From an uncultured Collinsella sp. (lineage in GTDB: Bacteria; Actinomycetota; Coriobacteriia; Coriobacteriales; Coriobacteriaceae): a stretch of 64,000 bases of DNA. A program made the translations under genes and the position numbers. The stretch is taken from positions 4,345 through 68,344 of the forward strand of contig UQNU01000002.1 of NCBI GenBank assembly GCA_900542555.1, given 5' to 3'. Numbering within the stretch: the first letter of the stretch is position 1; the number at the start of each line of letters is the position of its first letter. Positions 24,439 to 32,506 of the stretch are shown here, one piece after another. The notes beneath the pieces are model-generated. The model made no database searches. It was not told where the DNA came from and saw nothing but the letters and a program-made list of their open reading frames with translations.

Positions 24439-24948
24439 CTAGTTCTTGGCTTGCTCAACCCGTACCTTGACACGTGTCGGATTGCCGTGGCTGTCGAGGG
24501 TCTTGGCATCGAGTGCCTGGATCTCGATGTATGCTTCGCCTTCTTTGATGTCGCCGGCGGGGCACGTCTCGATCGTCTTGCCGGTCTCGACCACACCGGA
24601 TTCGTACATGGTCTCGTCGTTTTGGATGACGCGGAATCGCTGGGGAAATTTATTGTCTTGGACGTTTTGCACGTTGACGCGCAGCTTGCCGTCCTCCTGC
24701 AGCTGAGCGACCGGCGCGACCGAAATCGTCATCATGTTGTCGCGGACGATGGCGTCGAGCTCATCTTGGATTTCCTGGCGCGTTTTGCCCTCGGCCGTCG
24801 TAACCGAAGCGCCCGCCTCGGGTATGGGCTGCGACTGCCAAGCGTATAGTCCTACGGCGACAAGGGCACAGACGATGGCCAAGCAGGCAACGATGAGCTT
24901 CTTGCGACGATCCGGGCCTGCAAAGTGGGGCGGCTTCTTCGCGCTCAT
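24439..24948 (-). CDS. Membrane-anchored extracytoplasmic protein, unknown function (169 aa)
   Basis: A short basic N-terminus (PDRRKK) and one hydrophobic segment (about residues 18-41) anchor the protein, leaving a domain of about 125 residues outside. That domain opens with a helical TRQEIQDELDAIV and continues as beta strands with NVQNVQDNKFPQRF and a single cysteine in TIETCPAGD. It resembles accessory domains of surface-structure assembly proteins, but no family is named. Its ATG overlaps the stop of the upstream gene by four bases, so the two are coupled. Confidence 0.78.
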   Translation of the reverse strand: MSAKKPPHFAGPDRRKKLIVACLAIVCALVAVGLYAWQSQPIPEAGASVTTAEGKTRQEIQDELDAIVRDNMMTISVAPVAQLQEDGKLRVNVQNVQDNKFPQRFRVIQNDETMYESGVVETGKTIETCPAGDIKEGEAYIEIQALDAKTLDSHGNPTRVKVRVEQAKN

Positions 24949-25241
24949 GCGGCATCCTTGGCGGTATAGATGCGTGCAAAGGTGGACGGGTCCGCTCCAA
25001 AGAGCATGTGAAGCATCAGACGGCGCGAGTAGACGAGTTCTTCGAAGTCGGGAGGGAGCTCGATGTCGTGGATATGCGCGATGTGGCGGGCGAGCGCCGA
25101 GAACGACTCGGGGTCGCAGATCACATCGGTGGTAACGTGGTAGACCGTCGTATCGGGGAATGCCTCTTCGTCGAAAGGTAGGAGATGGGGATCGTCGTCG
25201 ACTTCGATGGCGATGCCGTACTGGGGCCAGTAATATGCCAT
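24945..25241 (-). CDS. Small cytoplasmic protein, unknown function (98 aa)
   Basis: This is the first gene of the surface cluster. GGGAGG six bases before the ATG supports the start. The product is acidic at its start (EVDDDPHLLPFDEEAFPD) and has no signal peptide or membrane segment. The second half is helical and contains DFEELVYSRRLMLHMLFGAD. It has the look of Collinsella/Olsenella-type hypothetical proteins that contain a DPES-S-LARHIA stretch, but I cannot assign a function. It overlaps the following membrane protein gene by four bases. Confidence 0.7.
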   Translation of the reverse strand: MAYYWPQYGIAIEVDDDPHLLPFDEEAFPDTTVYHVTTDVICDPESFSALARHIAHIHDIELPPDFEELVYSRRLMLHMLFGADPSTFARIYTAKDAA

Positions 25242-25587
25242 GGGAACCTCCCTGCTTCTGGGGCCAAAACTTCTATCGGTTTTGGCTGTCGATGCCGACG
25301 GTATCAGCCGCTACTTGACCAATTTCTGACCAAATGCTTGACGGATTGGCATCTCCGCAGGTAAAAGGCGGCAAAAAATACTCCAACTTTTTTCGAGCGA
25401 CAATCGCGCGGTCGGCGACGGCGGGGCCATATGTGTCAAAAGCATCGTCTGCCGAGGAAATCAAGCCGCTCGCCGAATTGCACGAACGTAAAAATCGCCA
25501 ATTATGGAGACGGTCTCGAACACGTCGACGAAACGATGCGGTAACATCTCCCTGCAAACACTGTAGTTAGCTAAAGGGGGAGTTCGC
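25242..25587. promoter_or_regulatory. Intergenic control region between divergent surface cluster and lactate operon
   Basis: The 346 bases hold a perfect eight-base inverted repeat, GCCAAAAC (25263-25270) and GTTTTGGC (25279-25286), just upstream of the minus-strand surface cluster, a plausible operator or hairpin. A TTGCAC-17-ATTATG pair near 25480 and a TAACAT near 25543 could serve as promoter elements for the plus-strand operon. A frame at 25334-25570 is open but has no ribosome site and unlikely composition, so it is not called a gene. Confidence 0.35.
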
Positions 25588-27189
25588 GTGTCTGCAACCA
25601 TCAAACCCTTCACCGACGAGTTCGAAGAGTATGGTCGCGATGAGTCTCGCGCATCGGGCGAGGCCTCGAGCATCTCGTTTCCGACAACGGAAGACGAGGT
25701 CCGTGCCATTTTGGGAAAGCTCCATGCCGAGCGTGTCCCGGTAACGGTTCAGGGCGCCCGAACCGGCCTTGCCGCCGGTGCCGTGCCCCACGGCGGGCAT
25801 ATCCTCAATACTTCCCGTATGAATCGCTACTTGGGCCTTCGCCGCGATGAACAAGGCCAATTTTTGCTGCGCGTGGAGCCGGGCGTTGTGCTCTCGGAGC
25901 TGCGCAAGCAGCTGAGCAAGAAGGTGCTGCCGACTGCTGGTTGGGACCAGGCATCGCTTGAGGCCTACGAGGAGTTCCAAGAGGCCCCCGAGCAGTTCTT
26001 TCCCACCGATCCCACCGAGGCATCTGCCTGTCTGGGCGGCATGGCGGCATGTAACGCCTCTGGTGCCCGCAGCTACGCCTACGGTCCCATGCGCCCACAT
26101 ATCACGGGACTCCACGTCGCGCTGGCTGATGGCGATTTGCTTGAGCTTCAGCGCGGCGAGGCTTTTGCCCAGGGCCGCCACCTGTCGCTCGTGACGGCAG
26201 TGGGCCGTACGCTCGAGCTCGATCTTCCCGGCTATACCATGCCCAAGACAAAAAATGCCTCAGGCTATTTCGTTGCGGACGAAATGGACGCCATCGACCT
26301 CTTTATCGGTGCTTGCGGCACGCTCGGCGTTATCACCGAGCTCGAGATTGCCCTGCAGGCGGCGCCTGCGGTCGTTTGGGGTGTGAGCTGCTTTTTCGAT
26401 AGCGAAGACAAGGCCGTGTCCTTTACCGATTCCGTGCGTCCCGTCCTGTCCCATGCGGCTGCCATCGAGTACTTCGACGCTGGCGCCCTGGATATTCTAC
26501 GTCGCCAGCGCGAGCAGTCGACGGCGTTTGCTTCGCTGCCGGCGCTCGACAAAGAGGCCAAGGTCTGTGTGTACGTGGAGCTCGACTGCGATGACGAGGC
26601 CCAGGCGACCGAGGAACTGTACCACCTGGGATGGGTGCTCGAGTTTGCGGGTGGCCGCGACGATGCGACATGGGTCGCGCGCACCGAGGTTGATCGCGAG
26701 TGCCAGCGGTTCTTCCGCCATGCGGTCCCCGAGAGCGTCAATATGCTTATCGACGAGCGTCGCCGCACGGATCCCACCATCACCAAACTGGGTTCGGACA
26801 TGTCGGTGCCCAATGCACGCCTTGCCGATGTCGTGGTCCTCTATCGCCGCGCACTGGCCGAAAGCGGGCTTGAATCTGCTGCCTGGGGGCACATCGGTAA
26901 CAACCATCTGCATGTGAACATCCTGCCGCGCGATGCGCAGGACTACCGTCGCGGTGGCGAGCTGTTTGCCCAGTGGGCTGCGGAGGTAACGGCTATGGGC
27001 GGTGCCGTTTCTGCCGAGCACGGCGTCGGCAAGATCAAGGCGGGCTTCTTAGAGACGATGTACGGTCACGAGGCCATGGTCGAGTCGGCGCGGCTCAAGC
27101 TCCAGCTCGATCCCGACGGGCAGCTGGGTCGCGGCAACCTGTTTTCGGAGAAGCTCTTGGATGAGCTTGTCCAGAAAGGGGGCGCGTGA
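25588..27189 (+). CDS. FAD-linked oxidase, LctD/GlcD-like (probable D-lactate or 2-hydroxyacid dehydrogenase)
   Basis: The 533-residue protein has an FAD_binding_4 domain (about residues 30-210, with VTVQGARTGLAAG and PTDPTEASACLGGMAACNASG) and an FAD-oxidase C-terminal domain ending in GGAVSAEHGVGKIKAG, the lactate/glycolate dehydrogenase signature. It starts at GTG with GGGGGAG upstream. The stop overlaps the start region of etfB, and etfA follows. This order (oxidase-EtfB-EtfA) is that of the LctDBC complex of Acetobacterium woodii, which couples lactate oxidation by NAD+ to ferredoxin oxidation (electron confurcation). The oxidised 2-hydroxyacid is inferred. Confidence 0.88.
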   Translation: MSATIKPFTDEFEEYGRDESRASGEASSISFPTTEDEVRAILGKLHAERVPVTVQGARTGLAAGAVPHGGHILNTSRMNRYLGLRRDEQGQFLLRVEPGVVLSELRKQLSKKVLPTAGWDQASLEAYEEFQEAPEQFFPTDPTEASACLGGMAACNASGARSYAYGPMRPHITGLHVALADGDLLELQRGEAFAQGRHLSLVTAVGRTLELDLPGYTMPKTKNASGYFVADEMDAIDLFIGACGTLGVITELEIALQAAPAVVWGVSCFFDSEDKAVSFTDSVRPVLSHAAAIEYFDAGALDILRRQREQSTAFASLPALDKEAKVCVYVELDCDDEAQATEELYHLGWVLEFAGGRDDATWVARTEVDRECQRFFRHAVPESVNMLIDERRRTDPTITKLGSDMSVPNARLADVVVLYRRALAESGLESAAWGHIGNNHLHVNILPRDAQDYRRGGELFAQWAAEVTAMGGAVSAEHGVGKIKAGFLETMYGHEAMVESARLKLQLDPDGQLGRGNLFSEKLLDELVQKGGA

Positions 27190-27191
27190 AG

Positions 27192-28007
27192 ATGAGCGAT
27201 TTCCATATGGTGGTGTGCGTCAAGGCCGTGCCGGGCAGCACCGAGGTCAAGATGGACCCCAAGACCAATACCATCGTGCGCGATGGCAAGCAGGCGGTCA
27301 TTAATCCCTTTGATGCGAGCGCTTTGGAATGCGCGCTGGCGCTGAAAGACGACTTTATCGGCTTTGGCATGGACGTGCGCGTAACGGTGGTGTCGATGGG
27401 CATCCCCGCGACCGAGTCGCTGCTGCGCGACTGCATCGCCCGCGGTGCCGACGACGCGCTGCTGCTGACCGATCGCGCCTTTGCAGGTGCCGATACCCTG
27501 GCGACCACCTACGCCCTCAAGTGCGGCATCGAGGCGCTCGACGAGGACTTCGACCTGCTCATCTGCGGCAAGATGGCGGTGGATGGCGATACGGCCCAGA
27601 TTGGTCCCGAGCTTGCCGGTGCCTTTGAGATTCCCTGCGTGACCGACGTGAGCTGCGTGCAAAGCGCGGGCTTTACGACGTGTGACTCGCTGGCGCTCGT
27701 TCACGGATGCGATGCCGGCGAGGAGACGGTGTACCTTGAGATGCCGTGCGCGATGACGACTGCCAAGGAGATTGGCCAGTTGCGTATGCCGAGTATTGCC
27801 GGTATTCGCGCGGCGGAGGAGGCGGACGTGCGCGTGGTCAGTGCCGCCGACGTGAACGCCGACCCCGCGCGTTGCGGCCTTGCCGGGTCGCCGACACAGG
27901 TCGTGCGCTCGTTTGTGCCCGACCGTGACCAAACGTGCGAGACCGTTGAGGGGACGGCGTCCGAGCAGGCGGCAAAGCTTGCCAAGATTATCGAGGGGAT
28001 GGCATAG
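27192..28007 (+). CDS. etfB: Electron transfer flavoprotein beta subunit (EtfB/LctB-like)
   Basis: The ATG at 27192 has GGGGG nine bases upstream; a GTG at 27186 overlaps the previous stop and is possible. The 271-residue protein is an EtfB. VVCVKAVPGSTEV opens it, NPFDASALECALALKD and AFAGADTLATTYAL follow, and GKMAVDGDTAQIGPELA marks the central fold. EtfB carries the bifurcating FAD in complexes that couple NAD+, ferredoxin and a high-potential donor. In this operon it should pass electrons between EtfA and the FAD oxidase. It lies between the oxidase and etfA with no gaps. Confidence 0.9.
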   Translation: MSDFHMVVCVKAVPGSTEVKMDPKTNTIVRDGKQAVINPFDASALECALALKDDFIGFGMDVRVTVVSMGIPATESLLRDCIARGADDALLLTDRAFAGADTLATTYALKCGIEALDEDFDLLICGKMAVDGDTAQIGPELAGAFEIPCVTDVSCVQSAGFTTCDSLALVHGCDAGEETVYLEMPCAMTTAKEIGQLRMPSIAGIRAAEEADVRVVSAADVNADPARCGLAGSPTQVVRSFVPDRDQTCETVEGTASEQAAKLAKIIEGMA

Positions 28008-29213
28008 ATGGGCGGACTGATTATCGATAGCGAAGCCTGTATCGGCTGCGGTCGCTGCGTTCGCGCCTGTGCCTCGGGCGGCATCGTAGTGGAAGGCGAG
28101 CGACCCAGCCGATGCGCCCATGTAACCGACGGCTGCATCCTATGCGGTGGGTGTGTCGACGCCTGCCCTGTCAACGCTATCTCGATCGAGCGTGACGAGG
28201 CTGCTGGTGCGGTGGACCTTGATGCATATCGAGACATTTGGGTATTCGCGCAGACCGACGAGCGCGATACGGTGACTCCCGTTGCCTATGAGCTTATGGG
28301 CAAGGGGCGCGAGCTTGCCGATGCTCGCGGCTGCCGTCTGGTGGCACTGGTCGGCATGAGCCCTGAGGGCTCGCTCGGGGACCTGGAGCATCTGGTTTGC
28401 GCGGGCGCCGACGAAGTCCTGGCCTGTCGCGACGAGCGCCTGCGCCAAAACGATGCGGAGGTCTACGCCCGCTTGATCTGCGATTTGGTAGCCGAACGCA
28501 AACCCGAGGCCATCCTATACGGTGCGACCGCTTTTGGTCGCGAACTGGCACCCGGCGTTGCCGTGCGTTTGCAGACGGGCCTTACGGCTGACTGCACCGT
28601 ACTTTCGATGGATACAGAGACGGGACTGCTGCAACAGACGCGTCCGGCGTTTGGCGGCAACTTGATGGCCACCATCATTTGCCCCAACCACCGTCCGCAG
28701 ATGGCAACGGTGCGCTCCGGTATCTTTATGGCGCCCGACTTTGACTACGGCCGCTCCGGCACGATCACCCAGATATCACTTGCGGATGATGCTAAGGCTC
28801 GTGTCGAGATCTCGATTCCCGCCGAGGAGTGGGGACAGCAGCCCTCGATCGCCGATGCCGAGCGCCTGGTCGTGGTGGGTCGCGGCATTGGTTCCAAGAA
28901 AAATCTGCCGCTGATGCGAAGGCTCGCCGAGGCTCTGGGAGCCGAGCTTGGCTGCACGCGACCTGTCGTGGAGGCCGGCTGGTTGGAGTATCGCCATCAG
29001 ATTGGCCAGACGGGCGTATCGGTTTCGCCCAAGCTTCTCGTGAGTATCGGTGTTTCGGGCGCCATCCAGCATCTTGCCGGCATCGGTGGGGCTGAGTGCA
29101 TTATCGCCATCAACGAGGACCCGGATGCCCCCATTTTTGGTACTGCCCAGTACAAGGTTGTCGGCGATGCCGTCGAGGTCGTCGAGGAGCTGCTGGCTCA
29201 GCTTGAGCGCTAG
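28008..29213 (+). CDS. etfA: Electron transfer flavoprotein alpha subunit with N-terminal ferredoxin domain (EtfA/LctC-like)
   Basis: The 401-residue protein joins a two-cluster ferredoxin domain to EtfA. Cluster ligands are Cys11, 14, 17 and 21 (CIGCGRCVRAC) and Cys43, 46, 49 and 53 (CILCGGCVDACP). The EtfA part has TRPAFGGNLMATI and the C-terminal FAD motif with QTGVSVSPKLLVSIGVSGAIQH, where FAD sits. EtfA with extra clusters is found in caffeyl-CoA reductase (CarE) and lactate dehydrogenase (LctC) complexes of anaerobes, so this variant points to ferredoxin-linked, energy-conserving chemistry. The gene touches the etfB stop and ends overlapping the convergent HD gene by four bases. Confidence 0.9.
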   Translation: MGGLIIDSEACIGCGRCVRACASGGIVVEGERPSRCAHVTDGCILCGGCVDACPVNAISIERDEAAGAVDLDAYRDIWVFAQTDERDTVTPVAYELMGKGRELADARGCRLVALVGMSPEGSLGDLEHLVCAGADEVLACRDERLRQNDAEVYARLICDLVAERKPEAILYGATAFGRELAPGVAVRLQTGLTADCTVLSMDTETGLLQQTRPAFGGNLMATIICPNHRPQMATVRSGIFMAPDFDYGRSGTITQISLADDAKARVEISIPAEEWGQQPSIADAERLVVVGRGIGSKKNLPLMRRLAEALGAELGCTRPVVEAGWLEYRHQIGQTGVSVSPKLLVSIGVSGAIQHLAGIGGAECIIAINEDPDAPIFGTAQYKVVGDAVEVVEELLAQLER

Positions 29214-30022
29214 GCGCGCGCCAGCCAGTCGCGCATCTCGTCCTTAAGGCGGCTCCAAGTTGCCTGCGTGGCGGGGTCGGTAAAGGGCCGCGTGATGCCA
29301 AAAGGCGCGTCGAGCAGGCGGTAGATATCGCCCTGTTCGCGCGCCAGCGCGCGGCTCGCTGGATAGACGAGCTCAAACATAAAGCAGATGAGTCCCACCA
29401 GGTAGTCTGCGGGCTCGTCGCGTTCATCGCGTGCGACGCAGCGGTGCTCGTCAAAGGCGGCAAGTGTCGGCGACGAGAAACGGCTGCCGAGAAACGTCTT
29501 CTCGTCCACCTTGAGGATAGTGTCGACAGTGCTGTCGGCGATGGCGCGCATAATGTCGATCTTGTCGCCATCGCGCACGATATCGCAGAAGCTCCGCGTG
29601 CGCTCGTCGAGCTGCGCGGGTAGACGGAAATCGCTGTGATAGGCAATGCTCGCTCGGATGAGCTCATCTTCTGCCGGGTCATCGATAAAGTCGCGAATGC
29701 TCGTTACGGCGGGTGCATCGGCGGGATTCTCGCCAAAGAGGACCTCGATGCCCAACGCCGCATGGCTCATGCTCTCGGCGTCCTTAAAGGTGTCCCAGCG
29801 TCGCAGCTGCTCAAAGCGGCCCATATCGTGTAGCAGGCCGCAAAGCCATGCCAGGTCAATATCTTCTGACGACCAGCCCTGCTCGCGCGCTACGGCATCG
29901 CATGCCTCGGCCACGTGGTACGTATGCTCGATTTTGAGCGCGATGCGTGGGTTGGTGGCGTCGTAGGCATCGGTGTAGCTTTTGAAGGCCGCGCGCGCCC
30001 GGTCTCGATCGATAGCTGTCAT
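29210..30022 (-). CDS. HD-domain hydrolase
   Basis: The 270-residue protein has an HD phosphohydrolase domain in its first half: EHTYHVAEACDAVAREQ supplies the first His, and WLCGLLHDMGRFEQ supplies the HD pair, with a later SHAALGIEVLF helix. HD proteins of this kind hydrolyse nucleotides or phosphoesters with bound metal; the length and lack of a second domain fit the group annotated as HD domain-containing protein. The substrate is unknown. The stop overlaps the end of the convergent etfA gene by four bases, and no terminator is visible between them. Confidence 0.85.
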   Translation of the reverse strand: MTAIDRDRARAAFKSYTDAYDATNPRIALKIEHTYHVAEACDAVAREQGWSSEDIDLAWLCGLLHDMGRFEQLRRWDTFKDAESMSHAALGIEVLFGENPADAPAVTSIRDFIDDPAEDELIRASIAYHSDFRLPAQLDERTRSFCDIVRDGDKIDIMRAIADSTVDTILKVDEKTFLGSRFSSPTLAAFDEHRCVARDERDEPADYLVGLICFMFELVYPASRALAREQGDIYRLLDAPFGITRPFTDPATQATWSRLKDEMRDWLARA

Positions 30023-30148
30023 AATGACTTCCTAAAAAGTTGTGTCTTTCGATCCGGTGGCAATTGTAGGTGAACTCGGTTGCTGCCGGATGATGATTCT
30101 GCCGTGTCGCTACATGCGGCTCGGAGACCTTGTCAGGATGAGAAACGT

Positions 30149-30841
30149 ATGGTGCTCAAAATCGTTAGAACCGTCTGGCCAGTGATGCTTACCTATGTTG
30201 CAATAGGCGCGCCGTGCGGAATGATCATGGGGCAGACGGGAATGGAGCCCTGGATGGTCTTTGCTCTAAGCAGTACGTTTGTGACGGGCAGCGGCCAGTT
30301 TATGATCTGCAACCTGTGGCTGGCGGGTGTGCCTGCAGCATCGATCGTCGCGAGCGTTGCCGCCATCTCCTCGCGTTTTGCGCTTTACTCGGCATCGATC
30401 GCACCGCATCTGAGGGGTGCCTCGAAGCGTCAGACGCTGGCTGTTGCCGCGACACTTACCGAGGAGGCGTATGGCATCTCGCTTGCCAAGTTGGTTGAAG
30501 GGGAGGATTGGGGCCCGCGCGAGTCCTTTGTGCTCAACGTGATCCTCATCGCAACATGGGGCGTTTCGTGTACGATGGGCGCCATCGTCGGCGCCGTTGT
30601 CGATGTTCCCACCGCCATTGCAGCCTTTGTCTGCACCTCGCTCTTTATCTGCCTGCTCTTTTCGCAGCGGCTGTCGCGCGGTAACGTTGTCGCGGCGGTT
30701 TCGGGCGCGGTGTCCGTCGCCGTATGCAAGTTCTTGGGCCTCGCGAATATTGCCGTGCCGGCAAGCGTCGTGGTCGGCATTGCCATTGCGCTGGCGTGCG
30801 ATGCTGTATTTGACGGAAGAGGTGCCCGCGATGCCCGCTAA
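30149..30841 (+). CDS. azlC: AzlC-family branched-chain amino acid exporter subunit
   Basis: The start at 30149 is chosen for AGGATGAG six bases upstream; an in-frame upstream start at 30080 adds an unlikely N-terminus. The 230-residue protein is hydrophobic with about five or six membrane segments and contains the AzlC pattern: GAPCGMIMGQTGM, STFVTGSGQFMICNLW and TEEAYGISLAK. AzlC and AzlD form a two-part exporter for branched-chain amino acids or analogues such as 4-azaleucine in Bacillus. The next gene starts 11 bases before this stop. Confidence 0.88.
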   Translation: MVLKIVRTVWPVMLTYVAIGAPCGMIMGQTGMEPWMVFALSSTFVTGSGQFMICNLWLAGVPAASIVASVAAISSRFALYSASIAPHLRGASKRQTLAVAATLTEEAYGISLAKLVEGEDWGPRESFVLNVILIATWGVSCTMGAIVGAVVDVPTAIAAFVCTSLFICLLFSQRLSRGNVVAAVSGAVSVAVCKFLGLANIAVPASVVVGIAIALACDAVFDGRGARDAR

Positions 30842-31154
30842 CGAGTTCTTGGTTCTGTGGCTGTCGTCGTGGGCTGCTATCGCGTTCTTTCGCATCGCGC
30901 CGGCGTTCGCCTTGCGCGGGCGGACTCTGTCGCCCCGCATTACCGAGGCCCTGGGCTATATCCCGCCCGCTGCCTTTGCCGCGCTGGTCGCCAACGACTT
31001 GGTGAGCCCCGGCGCGTTCGACGCGGGACTCTGGCCTGCCTTGGTTCCCTGGATTGCGGCCACCGGCGTCGTGGCGGTGGCAATCAAGACAAAGTCGATG
31101 TTGTGGTGCTGCGTTTCGGGCATCGTGTTCTATATCGTTTTGAGCCTCGTATAG
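30831..31154 (+). CDS. azlD: AzlD-family exporter subunit
   Basis: The ATG at 30831 overlaps the end of azlC by 11 bases, with GGAAGAGG upstream. The 107-residue product has about four membrane segments and the family's RTLSPRITEALGYIPPAAFAALVANDL segment near its middle (shown here by its position, residues 30-56), followed by KTKSMLWCCVSGIVFY. It forms the small partner of AzlC. Together with azlC it is a two-gene operon, apparently with its own promoter. Confidence 0.88.
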   Translation: MPANEFLVLWLSSWAAIAFFRIAPAFALRGRTLSPRITEALGYIPPAAFAALVANDLVSPGAFDAGLWPALVPWIAATGVVAVAIKTKSMLWCCVSGIVFYIVLSLV

Positions 31155-31295
31155 GAGCAGGACGCGTTATCGTCCCAGCTTAACGAATCGAATTTCTCAC
31201 CGAGGCGGTCTGCTTCTTCTGGTACCATGGTCAAACTTTACTGTAGCAAAGCGTGACGTGGGCTTTTGTTCTGCGTCAGCGGAAATGGGGGTTTC

Positions 31296-32318
31296 ATGGC
31301 ACAGGAAGCGACCGCCAACGAGCAAAAGAAATTCAAGGTCCCGCGTATCCCGGGCGACATCATGATCTATCCGATGATCGTCGGCCTTTTGCTCAATACC
31401 TTCTGCCCGCAGGTCTTTGAGGTCGGCGGCTTCTTTACGGCTGCCTGCCGCGGCGGCTCCAACACCATCGTTGCCGCGATCTTGCTGTTCGTGGGCGCCG
31501 GCATCAGCTTTAAGTCCACGCCGGGCGCCATCAAGACCGGCATCGTCGTGCTGATTCCTAAGCTTGTAGTGGCAGCCGCGCTGGGTCTGGGCGTCGCGTA
31601 CTTCTTTAACGATAACTTTTTAGGCCTGAGCTCGGTTTCCATCATCGGCGGCATTACGTTTTGCAACATGGCGCTCTATACGGGCATCATGGGCGAGTTC
31701 GGCGATGAGTCCGAGCAGGGCGCTGTCGGTATCCTGTTCTTTACGGCCGGCCCCGCCGTCACGATGATCATCCTTGGTGTTTCGGGTCTCGCCAACATCC
31801 CCGTCGGCACCATCATCGGATCCATCCTGCCGCTTGTTATCGGCATGGTCCTGGGCAACTTGTTCCCGTTTATCAAGAACCTGCTGGTTCCCGGCGCCAA
31901 TCCCGCGATCGCTGTAATTGGTTTTCAGCTCGGTGCGTCCATGAGCCTTTCGAGCTTCATCGCCGGTGGCATTTCGGGCATCCTGCTGGGCCTCATCACG
32001 CTCTTTATCGTCGGTCCCATTACCTTTGCCTTCGAGCGCCTGTGTGGCGGCAATGGTAAGGCGGCTGTGGCATGTTCCACCATTGCCGGCACGGCCATGA
32101 CCACGCCGGTCGCCCTCGCCGAGGTCGCTCCGCGCTATGCCGAGCTTGCGCCCACCGCGTATGCGCAGATCGCCACTGCCGTCATCATCACGGCAATCAT
32201 GGCCCCGATTCTGACCGGCTGGGTCGATAAGAAGTTCTGCCAGAGCAAGGAAGACCTGTCGCCTGCCGGTGTCGAGGCCATCGAGGAGGCTGTCGCGGCC
32301 GACATCGATGGCGAGTAG
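31296..32318 (+). CDS. kdgT: 2-keto-3-deoxygluconate permease
   Basis: The ATG at 31296 follows GGGGG. The 340-residue protein has roughly ten membrane segments and the KdgT family landmarks KVPRIPGDIMIYPMIVGL near the start, GSNTIVAAILLFVGAGI, and GTAMTTPVALAEV toward the end. KdgT imports 2-keto-3-deoxygluconate, a product of pectin and uronate breakdown, by proton symport. No KDG kinase or aldolase lies beside it, so its partners must be elsewhere. A strong terminator follows. Confidence 0.88.
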   Translation: MAQEATANEQKKFKVPRIPGDIMIYPMIVGLLLNTFCPQVFEVGGFFTAACRGGSNTIVAAILLFVGAGISFKSTPGAIKTGIVVLIPKLVVAAALGLGVAYFFNDNFLGLSSVSIIGGITFCNMALYTGIMGEFGDESEQGAVGILFFTAGPAVTMIILGVSGLANIPVGTIIGSILPLVIGMVLGNLFPFIKNLLVPGANPAIAVIGFQLGASMSLSSFIAGGISGILLGLITLFIVGPITFAFERLCGGNGKAAVACSTIAGTAMTTPVALAEVAPRYAELAPTAYAQIATAVIITAIMAPILTGWVDKKFCQSKEDLSPAGVEAIEEAVAADIDGE

Positions 32319-32363
32319 CAATCGATACCCATCAATGATTCCGGCGTGCAACTCGCGCCGTTT

Positions 32364-32407
32364 GAGCGCCCGAACGAGAGCTGTCTTGCAGTGACGTTCG
32401 GGCGCTC
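32364..32407 (+). terminator. Terminator after kdgT
   Basis: GAGCGCCCGAACG (32364-32376) pairs exactly with CGTTCGGGCGCTC (32395-32407) and is followed by a T/A-rich stretch (TGCTATTATT). Confidence 0.85.
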
Positions 32408-32506
32408 TGCTATTATTCCCCTTACCCCTGCGGAGAAAGGGGCGTTTATTGCCCAGACACGAATCGGGCGATTCTGACCACTTGGATATTGAAGGGAGGG
32501 CGTCTA

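Noticed and set aside
25334..25570. 78-codon plus-strand frame in the surface/lactate intergenic region
   Set aside because: No ribosome site, Arg-rich unusual composition and position in a likely control region; could be a fragment of a repeat but not supported as a gene.
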